This document shows, piece after piece, positions 55,219 through 64,000 of a stretch of 64,000 nt of DNA. The stretch is from Aristolochia californica. Its lineage: Eukaryota > Streptophyta > Magnoliopsida > Piperales > Aristolochiaceae. The notes beneath the pieces were generated by a model. The model made no database searches. It saw nothing but the letters and a program-made list of their open reading frames with translations, and was not told where the DNA came from. Each line of letters starts with the position of its first letter. Position 1 is the stretch's first letter. Made by a program: the position numbers and the translations under genes. The stretch spans positions 52,788,062-52,852,061 of the forward strand of contig JARWKL010000001.1 in NCBI GenBank assembly GCA_029961685.1. Direction: 5' to 3'.

Positions 55219-55525
55219 TGTTATGATCCTGGGGTTAATTACTTGGCTTTCCGCTACCTAACAAGCCGGTCTTTTGGGTAGTATTGGCTAGGTGTTTAAC
55301 ATTTGGTATCAGAGCAGGCACCACGTTGTGGGTTCGAATCCCGAGGCCAGATTTAAATTATTGATAGTCTCAAAAAGTGAGTCGGGCCAATGTCGCTAGA
55401 GTGAGCCGTCGTGGACATCGGCTCATAACGGCGGGAGTATTGTTATGATCCTGGGGTTAAGTACTTGACTTTCCACTACCTAACAGGCCGGTTTTTTGGA
55501 TAGTATTGGCTAGGTGTTTAAAACA
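55219..55525 (+). mobile_element. Miniature LTR retrotransposon, 307 bp (SMART/TRIM type)
   Basis: LTRs 55219-55301 and 55441-55525 (83 and 85 bp; TGTTATGATCCTGGGGTTAA to GTGTTTAACA or GTGTTTAAAACA). A perfect primer site TGGTATCAGAGC lies at 55304-55315 and purine-rich GGCGGGAGTAT precedes the 3' LTR. The 139-bp interior contains GGGTTCGAATCCCG about 18 bases after the primer site, as in the 209-bp element. No coding capacity. Flanks CATAT and CATGT are a weak TSD candidate. Confidence 0.85.
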
Positions 55526-56216
55526 TGTTTAATAATTTTCATTATTTCACAACTTTTTAGTCTTACAAAAATTTGACACAAATCTTTTAAACTCTTAGTT
55601 AACCCATTTATTACATGTTTAACTGTTTACAAGTGGATAGCTAATAAATAAAGACGTAAAAACCACCTTTTTTCCCTTCAAAACTTAGTAACGAAATGAG
55701 AGTCAAGTAGTAGAATAGCCCTTACCTACTCCGAATTCTTACACTGTCATCTTCAACTTTGATTACTTGATAGAGAAACAATTGTCGACCTTCCTTGCTT
55801 TTACTCTCTATCTTCTCTGCTACACTAGAGTCTCTCCATTTGTTTAGTTATGGACTTCATACACAAATCAATAAAATTTAGATAATAGTGGATCGGTATC
55901 TCAATTGAATCTTAGAGTAGAGGATACCACTCTATGGAGAACACAATCCAATTAGAAGAAACCCGAACATATGAGCAACATATAACAAGGATAGGCATCT
56001 TTATGTCCATCCAAGCATGTCATTTAAATCCACCTGCGTATATGCAGCTGAAACAACCCTTCTCACCCCACACCCAAATTCCTGTGTACTGTTCCAAAGT
56101 CCATGCATCCATTTTCTAACACGAATACAAGTGACGACTTCCAATCCTCAGGTCAATCTAGAAGCTTAAGTCACTTCTTCAAAGGCTCTCCACATAGACA
56201 GCGACTCCAGAAAATC
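55526..56216. other. Intergenic, 3' side of the PPR gene
   Basis: AT-rich, nothing recognised. About 56000-56216 would include the 3' UTR of the minus-strand PPR gene. Confidence 0.5.
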
Positions 56217-58253
56217 TTAAAGGAGACCTGATTCATAAAACTCCATATCAGTAATCAACAAACATAACATATTATATACTTCATTATTGTCAGCGTGAGA
56301 ATCATCTCCAGCAAGGAAAACATGCACCCTGTTCATCAACTCAATCCAGCTACATCCAGGCTCTTTCTTCACTCCTCTCTCCTTCATCATTCCCCAAATC
56401 CTTTCTGCATCTGTCCTTCTCCCACCACTCAAATAAATCTCAGACAAAATCATATATGCACCAGCATTTTGAGGTTCCATTTCCAATACCCTTTCCCCTG
56501 CCACCTCCCCTATTTCGAAGTTCCTGCAATTTCGACAAGCTCCAAGTAGAGCTCCCCAAATACTGGACTTAGGCTCGATCCCATCTTTTCTCATTTGATC
56601 GATAAACTTTGCAGCTTCCTCTACCAAACTGTTCTTCCCTAACAAATCAACTATACACGTATAATGCTCATATGTTGGACTTACAAAATACTTATACTTC
56701 ATGAGATCAAAATAATACAAGCCTTCATTGATCAAACCTGCATGGCTACAAGCTGACAGTACACCAACAAAGGTAACTTCATCTGGCTTAATGTCCGTGA
56801 ACCTCATTTCTCTGAAAAGTTTGAGAGCTTCTCTACCCTTTCCGTGGTGGGAAAGTCCACATATAATAGAATTCCAAGAGACAATGTCAGGATTGCTTGT
56901 ATAGGCAAATCCTGTTAATGCTAAATTAATGCTGCCACATCTTGCATACATGGTTATAGTTGCATTGCAAACTGCAATAAAACAATCAAATCCAGCCTTA
57001 ATAATATGTCCATGAATTTGTTTTCCAAACTCTAAAGATAGTAAGACCGAACAAATATTCAAGAGAGTTGTAAAGGTGGCTTCATCAGGACACAAATATT
57101 CTTCAGCCTTCATCTTCATGAAAAGTGCCAGGCCCTCTTCACCATGATCGTTTTCTCCTAGTCCACAAATAGTAGCATTCCACAAAATTTCATCTTTTTC
57201 TGGAGTCATATTGAAAATTTTACAAGCAGTGGTAACATCACCTATTTCAAAGTAACCTATGACCATGTTTGTCCATGCAACAATATCTCTAAAAGGGTTT
57301 TTCTGAAAGAAGACATGAGCTTCTTTTACGAACCCATTTTTTATTAACCCTAACAACATTGAATTCCACACATGTCCATTCTTTTGAGGCATTTCAATAA
57401 AATATTTCCAAGCATCAGCTAATCGCCCATAATCCAACAGTCCATCAACCAACTCAATCCAAGACTCTATATCCTTCACAGGCATCTTTGCAAACAACCC
57501 TTCAGAAATTTCAATTCTTTGATTTTTTGTATAACCAGACAATATGGCATTCCATGCTCGTACATCTCTATATGGCATTTCATCAAATATTTTACGAGCT
57601 TCAATGATCCTACCCCTGCTCATTAGGCTAGAAATCATGGCCGTCCATGATGCAACATCCTGCACTGGCATATCGGTAAAAAATTTCTCTGCTAATTCAT
57701 GAAAGCCATAGCTCAAAAGACCAGCCATTATAGTATTCCAAGAAATCACGTTTCTTTCAGGCATTTCATCGAACAACCGAAGGGCTTCTTCTATTAGCGA
57801 GTTGTGAGTATATCCCAAGATCATTGAGTTCCAGGAAATAATGTCCCTTACTGGCATTTGGTCAAAGATCCCTTCAGCACCTTTGACGTCTCCTTTTTGC
57901 ATCAAACCAGCGATCATTGTGTTGTACGAGAAAAGATCGCGGTCGGGCATCCGCTCAAACAAAAGGACAGCTTGATTGAATTTGTTGTTCTGGAAGTATC
58001 CACGTATCATCGAATTCCATGAGACTATGTTCCGGTGAGCAGAACCTTCGAACAATTGGTGGGCATCTTCGACGCAGCCATCTCGCATATACTTGGTTAT
58101 CTGGATGTTGAGAGCCTTGGGGTCCGACAAAGAAATTCCAGCAGGACAGTGCGATAAAAAACGTGGTTTTGAATGAAAGGAATCCCTCCTTCTCTGAAAC
58201 AGCAAAACTGCCGCGCGTCTGGCGTGAAGAGGAGGATAGTTGGTGTGGGACAT
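56217..58253 (-). CDS. Pentatricopeptide repeat protein, PLS class, E subgroup
   Basis: Intronless, 678 residues. The N-terminus (about 1-35) is rich in Arg and His with few acids, fitting an organelle presequence, most likely mitochondrial. From about residue 45 to 560 there are about 15-16 PPR motifs, many of the short 31-residue S type with signatures such as NIVSWNSMIRGYFQNN, RDLFSYNTMIAGLMQKGD and RDIISWNSMILGYTHN; longer P/L-type motifs follow (KPDEVTFVGVLSACSHAGL). The C-terminus has E motifs (WGALLGACRNCRN, EPQNAGAYMILSEIYLSGGR, KKEPGCSWIELMNRVHVFLA) and ends soon after, without a DYW deaminase domain. Such proteins bind organellar RNA and usually direct C-to-U editing; target unknown. 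The start is the ATG that gives the basic presequence; no better ATG lies upstream in frame. No frameshifts. The cpRNP gene lies divergently 1.9 kb away. Confidence 0.92.
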   Translation of the reverse strand: MSHTNYPPLHARRAAVLLFQRRRDSFHSKPRFLSHCPAGISLSDPKALNIQITKYMRDGCVEDAHQLFEGSAHRNIVSWNSMIRGYFQNNKFNQAVLLFERMPDRDLFSYNTMIAGLMQKGDVKGAEGIFDQMPVRDIISWNSMILGYTHNSLIEEALRLFDEMPERNVISWNTIMAGLLSYGFHELAEKFFTDMPVQDVASWTAMISSLMSRGRIIEARKIFDEMPYRDVRAWNAILSGYTKNQRIEISEGLFAKMPVKDIESWIELVDGLLDYGRLADAWKYFIEMPQKNGHVWNSMLLGLIKNGFVKEAHVFFQKNPFRDIVAWTNMVIGYFEIGDVTTACKIFNMTPEKDEILWNATICGLGENDHGEEGLALFMKMKAEEYLCPDEATFTTLLNICSVLLSLEFGKQIHGHIIKAGFDCFIAVCNATITMYARCGSINLALTGFAYTSNPDIVSWNSIICGLSHHGKGREALKLFREMRFTDIKPDEVTFVGVLSACSHAGLINEGLYYFDLMKYKYFVSPTYEHYTCIVDLLGKNSLVEEAAKFIDQMRKDGIEPKSSIWGALLGACRNCRNFEIGEVAGERVLEMEPQNAGAYMILSEIYLSGGRRTDAERIWGMMKERGVKKEPGCSWIELMNRVHVFLAGDDSHADNNEVYNMLCLLITDMEFYESGLL

Positions 58254-58603
58254 ACTCCATTAGTGTTCGAGGCAGCTAACCAGGCTAGGATGCGAAACTG
58301 GTCATGCCAAGAAGTTCGCTATGTCTATAGCATTCCCTGCTGGTTGCGATGGCTCTGAAAGTGAGTTTTCCAAAATCTCTCCATGCCGCATTCAGAAAGA
58401 CTCAAATATAGTTCTATTAATATATATTTTAAAATATTAAAAGTTTAGTACGGAGGTGAGATCGCGAAGACAACGATCGAGTAATGGGACACGAAAGGAA
58501 AAAATAAGGTAAAAATCTTACTAAGAGATGATAAATTAAAAAAAGGCATACATTATCTATACGGATTCAGTAGAGTCAAATCACAGAACCCGCATCGATA
58601 TCA
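58254..58603. other. PPR upstream region and truncated interior of an element G relative
   Basis: 58254-58420 is the proximal upstream region of the PPR gene. From about 58430 the sequence matches the 5' interior of element G (GAGATCGCGAAGACAACG, ACAGAACCCGCATCGATA), read on the minus strand. Confidence 0.55.
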
Positions 58604-58934
58604 TGTTGAATTTTTGAAAAAAAATATTTCTTTAACTTGTTTTAATTTGAATACAATTAACCTCTATTTATAATAGAGGAAATAAGAATAATTAGATTAA
58701 AAATAAACTATCTTTGTTCCAATTATACGTAAAACCTAACACTTGAAGATAATTCTTAGAATAATTAAATAACTAAATAAAAAATTGAAATAACTAAAAT
58801 ATTTTTTAACTAGAACACTTATGTGAGACATATTCCCTTGAGACTCCTATAAGCTTTTGCCATATTAATTACTACTTTGTAAGACTTTTATCTATGAGAG
58901 TCATGTAAGACCCTCCCAAACTTGCTCTTCAACA
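58604..58934 (-). repeat. LTR of the element G family
   Basis: 331 bp, TGTTGAATTTTTG to CTTCAACA, aligning with 23461-23798. A degraded primer site complement precedes it (ATCGATATCA), so this is the 5' LTR of a minus-oriented element whose remainder is truncated at about 58430. Confidence 0.75.
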
Positions 58935-59174
58935 CAAGAAAAAAGTGGTAAATTACGATTCAAAGATTCGTCTCTCCTATTTATAGCTTGAATAATATTC
59001 AAAATGATAATCATGTCCCTACAATTCCATAAACCCTCGATCTACTTTCAACAAGAAAAGGTTTTCTTATGAAATAAATAGAATTACATCATCTCTAAAA
59101 TATAAGTTCTATCATTTGCTCACTAACTTATATCTTTTATTAACTATTTATCATAAAAATCAACAATTGCTTAA

Positions 59175-59520
59175 TTTGGTGCTACTCTATGTGGGTGCTA
59201 TCACTATAATAGGCTATTGGAACTCAGAGTAAGCTAGAGATACTGAGACTCATAGATTGGTGAGGGGTCATACAATTTTATTGGGAATAGCTTGATTTCA
59301 TGAAAGACCAAAAAACAATTGATAATAGCAAAGTCAATAATTGAGGTAGAATATCATAGAGTTAGTACGGTTTTGCCAAACTTTTGTACTCCATTCTTGT
59401 TGTCAAGGCAAATCTATAATGCCGCAGTAATGACAGTCAATTTGGTATTACTTTATCGCTTAAAGTATATTGAACTCGATTATCATTTCATTTTAGAGAA
59501 GGTTGTTTTTAAAATCATTT
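59175..59520 (+). pseudogene. Old copia RNase H remnant
   Basis: Reading from about 59280 gives GNSLIS, a stop in place of the usual W, then KTKKQLIIAKSIIEVEYHRV, and later YIELDYHFILEKVVFK, the equivalent of KHIEIDxHFxREK. The CDN block is not preserved. It is far more diverged than elements A-C. Confidence 0.7.
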
Positions 59521-60040
59521 AGACATTTATGCACATCTATTGAGGATTAGTAAATATTTAACATAGCCGCTTACTACACAGATGTCATCAATTTGTTTGT
59601 CTATAACAAAATTTCCACAGTTCAAACCATTTTTAGTTTGAAGGCAATAAGATCGAAGATGTGAGCCACAAATTCATCTTATCTAGCTATGGTTCAATTC
59701 GGACGTTACCATGCATGAACCTTAGTAACAAGAAATCTCTTCGTGGAGTTTTAGGGTCTGCTTGGAACATATAGAAAATAAAATAAAATTTTGATTATTA
59801 TTATTTAAAAACTACTCAGTAACAATAAGATAATGATCATATTCACTTTTTCATTAACTATTAACTATTTTTAAGAATAATATTGATCAAATTCTTTTCC
59901 GACGGTTGAGATTTAGTAAGATGAGTGAGGGCAACTCTCCTACGGTAGTCGTGGATGAGAAGTACCAAATAATTTTCCGACGTGGAAAATCTAATCTTAT
60001 CTTCGTTGATCTTTTCTGCTCTCATTGGATTACAGACAGC
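59521..60040. other. Intergenic with degenerate MITE at about 59750-59905
   Basis: 59755-59800 (GGTCTGCTTGGAAC, GAAAATAAAATAAAATTTTG) and the reverse complement of about 59860-59905 resemble the arms of the MITE at 29247-29421. 59521-59750 shows nothing. Confidence 0.5.
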
Positions 60041-60090
60041 CACGTCACTCTGATAACATGGGCCAATCCTCGCCTGTACATATAGGAGTG
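60041..60090 (+). promoter_or_regulatory. Candidate light-type promoter of the chloroplast RNA-binding protein gene
   Basis: Within 50 bases stand CCACGTCA (ACGT core, 60041-60048), GATAA (I-box-like, 60053-60057), CCAAT (60063-60067) and a TATA-like ACATATAGG (about 60078-60086), about 60-100 bases before the ATG. ACGT plus I-box pairs are common in genes for chloroplast proteins. Inferred from motifs only. Confidence 0.4.
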
Positions 60091-60143
60091 ATAAACCAAC
60101 CACCAAAGCTTCGATTTCATCTGCCGTCCAAACTCCTGCCACA

Positions 60144-61528
60144 ATGGCAGCAGCCACGGCCACCGGATCTTGTTTCTCGGCCACCACCAGCACCCGTTGC
60201 TTCCCGTCCAAGCTCGGACCTTGTGATACTGTTCTTCATCTTACATGTCTCCCGAAATTGCCACTGTCAACTACTATAGCTTATTCACTCCCTATAGACC
60301 TTCGATCGATCAGTGTCACTTCTCACAAGTGGCGCTTGCCGCGTATCGCCGCTGCTGTGGCGCAAGAGGAGGTGGAAGCCACCGAGACAGAATCTATTGA
60401 AGAAGAGAAAAAGGAAGTGAGTGAAGGAGAAGTGGAGGGTGCTCCTACCGTACATACGAAGCTTTATTTTGGTAATTTGCCGTACAATGTCGATAGTGCT
60501 CAACTAGCTGCAATTATTCAAGATTATGGTAGCCCAGAAATGGTGGAGGTAAAATCTATCTGTTTATTTCTTTTTGCCATTCCCGTTGATATAATTCTTT
60601 CTGAAGAAAATTTTATAAATTGGTTCTGGATGAGGAAAGGGTAGATAGTTTAATCGGATTACTGGGCTATCAATTTGCAGCAGCATCATAAACTAATGAC
60701 CAGATTCGATTTCTGTCACAGAACGAGAAACCATTTTGTGAATATAGAATAATTCTTTCTTCTTTTGTGAATATCAATTTTTTTCCTACTAGATGTCTGG
60801 AATGTGTTGCTGTAGAAAGTGAAAAAAGTTGAATAAGAATTTTTGCAGAAGTCAAGTTCCACCGAGTTGAGAACTCCGATGACTGGATTTAGAGTCCACC
60901 ATGGAAACAAGAATGGCAAAATAAGACTGTCGTTTATAATCAAAACTTACACTTAACTCAGGTACTCTACGACAGAGACACCGGGAAGAGCAGAGGATTT
61001 GCCTTCGTTACTATGAGCAGCATGGAAGACTGTAATGCAGTCATTGAGAATCTCAATGGAAGTGTAAGTACTTTCTCCATTACTGAAAAGTTACCAGTTT
61101 GGACTTTCGACTAGAATTCATTTTGTTACAGGAATGTGGGGGTCGAACCCTGAGGGTAAACTTTTCAGACAAACCTAAGCCCAAAGTACCTCTGTACCCT
61201 GAAACCGAGTTCAAGATATTCGTGGGCAATCTCTCCTGGTCTGTCACCTCGGACAGTCTCACCGAAGTCTTCCGAGAGTATGGAAATGTGGTCGGAGCTC
61301 GGGTTTTATATGATGGAGAGACCGGGAGATCTCGTGGGTATGGTTTTGTTTGCTACTCCATCCAAGAAGAAATGGATGCTGCTCTTCAATATCTCAATGG
61401 AGTGGTAAAACTCTATCCTCGTTTCTTGCAGAAACTCACAGATGCAGACATGATGTTTGTTATTTTGTTTCTAGGAACTAGAGGGACGGTCAATGCGAGT
61501 AAGCCCAGCACTTGGAAAAAAATCCTGA
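60144..61528 (+). CDS. Chloroplast ribonucleoprotein with two RRM domains (Arabidopsis At1g60000-like, by recall)
   Basis: Exons 60144-60548, 60962-61063, 61132-61404 and 61475-61528 join in phase to 277 codons. Residues 1 to about 70 are Ser/Thr-rich and basic (transit peptide). About 72-102 is acidic (EEVEATETESIEEEKKEVSE), as in chloroplast RNPs. RRM1 (about 105-181) has RNP2 LYFGNL and RNP1 KSRGFAFVTM; RRM2 (about 196-272) has RNP2 IFVGNL and RNP1 RSRGYGFVCY. The linker PKPKVPLYPETEFK joins them. The family binds and stabilises plastid mRNAs in the stroma and affects editing. The two RRMs closely resemble my memory of the Arabidopsis 28-29 kDa member. The last exon ends EGRSMRVSPALGKKS. 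All introns are GT-AG and short (413, 68, 70 nt). The gene looks intact. Confidence 0.9.
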
Positions 61529-62184
61529 ATCAAGAAGCTAATATGAAATCTTCTCCTTGACCGCATCAGCAACAGCAAATGGGTAGATCTGCTTGTTGGC
61601 TTCGATCGATGGGAAAGATGCTTGTGATTTCATTCTTCTTTCACGCGTCTGCCCAGATGTCTTTTGACATCCTCATTGCATGGCCCTGGGTGGTTTGAAA
61701 AGATGCTTTAGAAGAGGATTTTTAACTGAATCTTACTTTATTGTATCTATTATCTTGACTAGTAATGCAAATATGGAATTTCATATATCCTAGACAAACC
61801 CATTAAAGAGCAGTCTAAGAGGCAGGGAGGAGATGAACTTGGGACCTATTATGACTTATGTGCATTGTTGCTGTAATTTACAACTACAAGTCTAATATTT
61901 TAAGATCTACAACTCAGTCTTCAATTCTACAATTAATTCTATATTGGAATATCTCATCTCTATTCCCTGAATTTGGAACGATATTTACTTGTATCTCTTA
62001 ATCTCCTTCTACTTCAAAGTCCTCTACCAGAGTGGATGTGCCAAACTTAAGAAAAATCTGTTTTTCGTTGTCACTAGGGACATGGTGCAATTAAATAAGG
62101 AAGCCATGATTTCCACTTTTATACAAATCGAAGGAGAAACCACATCTCCCACTTGTTGTACTCAAATTAAACTAACTATTTCAA
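61529..62184. other. 3' UTR of the chloroplast RNP gene and downstream spacer
   Basis: The first about 250 bases probably form the 3' UTR. Nothing else is recognised before the copia remnant. Confidence 0.5.
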
Positions 62185-63035
62185 ATTAAAAGTGGATTTA
62201 TTGTCATCAAGTGATCCTGCCCAATATGTATGTGAAAATCCTTCAATGTTGAAGTGACCATGATTTTTATAAATAAGTCATTTCCCTGGAGCTCCTTTTA
62301 AATACCTAAGGTTCCTCTCCAGAGCTTGCCAATGGGTAAGTTGTAGTTTATGCATATATTAATTAACCACACTTAGTGGATATGATATTTCTGGTTTGGC
62401 TAGTGTGAGGTAGATAAGTTTTTTCATAAGTTTATGATATTTACCTCTATCAATATTTTCACCAGAGTTAGCACATAACTTTGTGTTAGCATCCATTGGA
62501 GTATCTGTTGGTCGACATCCCATCATCCCTATGTCCTCAAGTAGATAATGAACATATCTCCTCTGAGATAAGATGATCTCATATTTTGATTGAAATACCT
62601 CAATACCCAATAAATATTTCAAAAGTCCAAGAGTTTTTTTTTTTGAATTTCGTGTATATCTTCTTTCTTACTTCTTTTATACTATTTGCATCATTACTAG
62701 TTGAGACAATATTGCCTACATAAATCACTAATAATACTCTTCCATTTAAGGTATCCTTGACAAAGATAGAACAATCTACTAAGCACTTGTTGAATCCAAA
62801 CCGCAATATTGCTTGGATAACTTTGTCAAACCAAGCATGGGGAGAATTTTTAAAGCCATATAAAGATTTATTCAATTTGCATACCGACTGCCCTTCAACC
62901 ATAAAGCTAGGTGGTTGATGTACAAGATTTCTTCCTTAATATCACCATTTAAAAAGACATTCTTCATATCTGATTGATATACCAACCAAGAGGAATTTTC
63001 AACGAATGATAATAAGATTCTTACTAAAATTAACT
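62185..63035 (-). pseudogene. Ty1/copia RT-RNase H remnant (element C)
   Basis: Read on the minus strand from 63035: ILVRILLSFVENSSWLVYQS, DMKNVFLNGDIKEEILYINH, then after a frameshift KLNKSLYGFKNSPHAWFDKV, IFVKDTLNGRVLLVIYVGNI (catalytic YVDD changed to YVGN), YLLGIEVFQSKYEIILSQRR, and THWQALERNLRYLKGAPGK. It ends inside RNase H at about 62185 (HFNIEGF). It is cut at 63035 by the LTR of the next element. Confidence 0.85.
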
Positions 63036-64000
63036 TGTATTGATTTTTAGGACTGCATGGATTAACTCATAGAGAAATGAAGAGAAAAAATGTTGGGGAG
63101 AAAACAAGATGAAGAATAAGGTTATGGACATGTGTCCTAAACCTCACCCTAAAGCTCTATTTATAGATGAATAACACTACTTTACAATTATGCCTTTGAA
63201 ACTTAAACTAATTACATCAGTGTCATCTTTATGAGATGACTCTTTATTTACCATCATACCACCTCTCTTAGACATGTGGGTCTTCTTTGGTTGTGTGGGT
63301 TTGCGCCCAACTTGTTGCAAATGGTGGATAAGATATTCCCATATAAAATAGTAGTTCATTATATCTTCCAACACTTCCCCTCAAGCTGGTGATCTCTTTG
63401 TTCTTTACCAAGAGTCCCAATTGGCATAATATAAGAGTGGGAGAAGAAAAATCACTCCTAGTCGTATGACAAAGCTCGATACTCCAGTCAAATGGTCATA
63501 GTCTGAAATACTCTTCGCTCAATTTCAAAGGCTAAAAAGTAGCCCAATTGTGGGGCACAAAATCTATTCACGCTCTAAAGGTAGCTAAAAATCTCTTGGG
63601 TAAATAATAGACTTGACTCACATTGGATGTTGGGCACACTCTTATCCTTTATAGGTAGTGGTTCTATAGGCATTACTCAAAAGTGAATTTAACAAATAAT
63701 AAGAGGGTAATGGGGAATCACTGAAAGATAATATGTTGGGGCCACAATGTGCTTTATTTTTTTCATCAAAATAACCCATGTTGACAGTAGTCAACAACCG
63801 AGAAGTCCTTCAATAATAGTGTCTCAGTTAGAGATACATAATAGTAACAACGAAAAATGGTCTTGGGGCCCAAATAACACGTACCAAATAATGAAAGTCC
63901 TTAATAAGGACATGAAATAATCCGCAAAGAGTTCATCAGAAAGTTGTACACTAAATAAGAAGTTGAACTAAGTAATAAGCTGCCAAAAAATCATGATAAT
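63036..64000 (-). mobile_element. Non-autonomous LTR element (element I), continues right of the window
   Basis: 3' LTR 63036-63373 (TGTATTGATTTTTAGG to TCTTCCAACA), complementary polypurine tract CTTCCCCTCAAGCTGG (63374-63389), then interior sequence related to element H (63690-63960 matches 1085-1400: CAATGTGCTTTATTTTT, CCAAATAATGAAAGTCCTTA). It inserted into copia element C. Confidence 0.7.

Noticed and set aside
59861..60211. 116-residue minus-strand frame over the promoter and start of the chloroplast RNP gene
   Set aside because: It is the antisense shadow of the RNP first exon and promoter region.

Overview
The window is nuclear DNA of a flowering plant, probably a dicot or a magnoliid-grade species with a moderately large genome. 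Plant-only gene families (a PLS-type pentatricopeptide repeat protein, a chloroplast RNA-binding protein, an RPM1-interacting-protein-13-like protein), GT-AG introns of several kb, and LTR retrotransposons whose primer-binding sites read TGGTATCAGAGC support this. Nothing bacterial is present. The species cannot be fixed from the sequence alone.

Four host genes can be reconstructed. (1) Minus strand, 28771 down to 14148: nine coding exons, 304 codons, an uncharacterised plastid-targeted protein with two C-terminal membrane segments; introns 3 (8.7 kb) and 5 (4.4 kb) are filled with nested retroelements and intron 4 has a GC donor beside a large microsatellite. (2) Plus strand, 43459-52705: three coding exons, 496 codons, RPM1-interacting-protein-13-like; intron 1 (7.6 kb) carries a dead LINE. 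(3) Minus strand, 58253-56217: intronless 678-residue PPR protein of the E subgroup. (4) Plus strand, 60144-61528: four exons, 277 residues, two-RRM chloroplast ribonucleoprotein. Genes 3 and 4 are divergent with 1.9 kb of transposon debris between them. All splice junctions were joined by eye and stay in frame.

The rest is mostly transposon. 1-11.6 kb: an LTR at the left edge, a non-autonomous LTR element (420-3531), a degenerate Ty1/copia element (4234-9216) and a composite non-autonomous element (9270-11577). 29.1-30.6 kb: MITEs and a local duplication. 33.9-38.1 kb: a second degenerate copia element. 40.1-41.7 kb: a short copia derivative with both LTRs, a 5-bp target-site duplication (TSD), and only a gag remnant. 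62.2-64 kb: a third copia remnant cut by another LTR element that leaves the window.

The most unusual content is the collection of miniature LTR retrotransposons. One is only 209 bp (15263-15471) and has an empty-site relative in the same window. One is 307 bp (55219-55525). A third family has ~118-bp LTRs and an interior made of ~41-bp tandem units, and occurs as LTR-interior-LTR-interior-LTR arrays at two places inside the same gene. Several insertions keep readable 5-bp TSDs (CTTCA, CTTAG, GTAAC, ATAAG), so the nesting order can be read directly.
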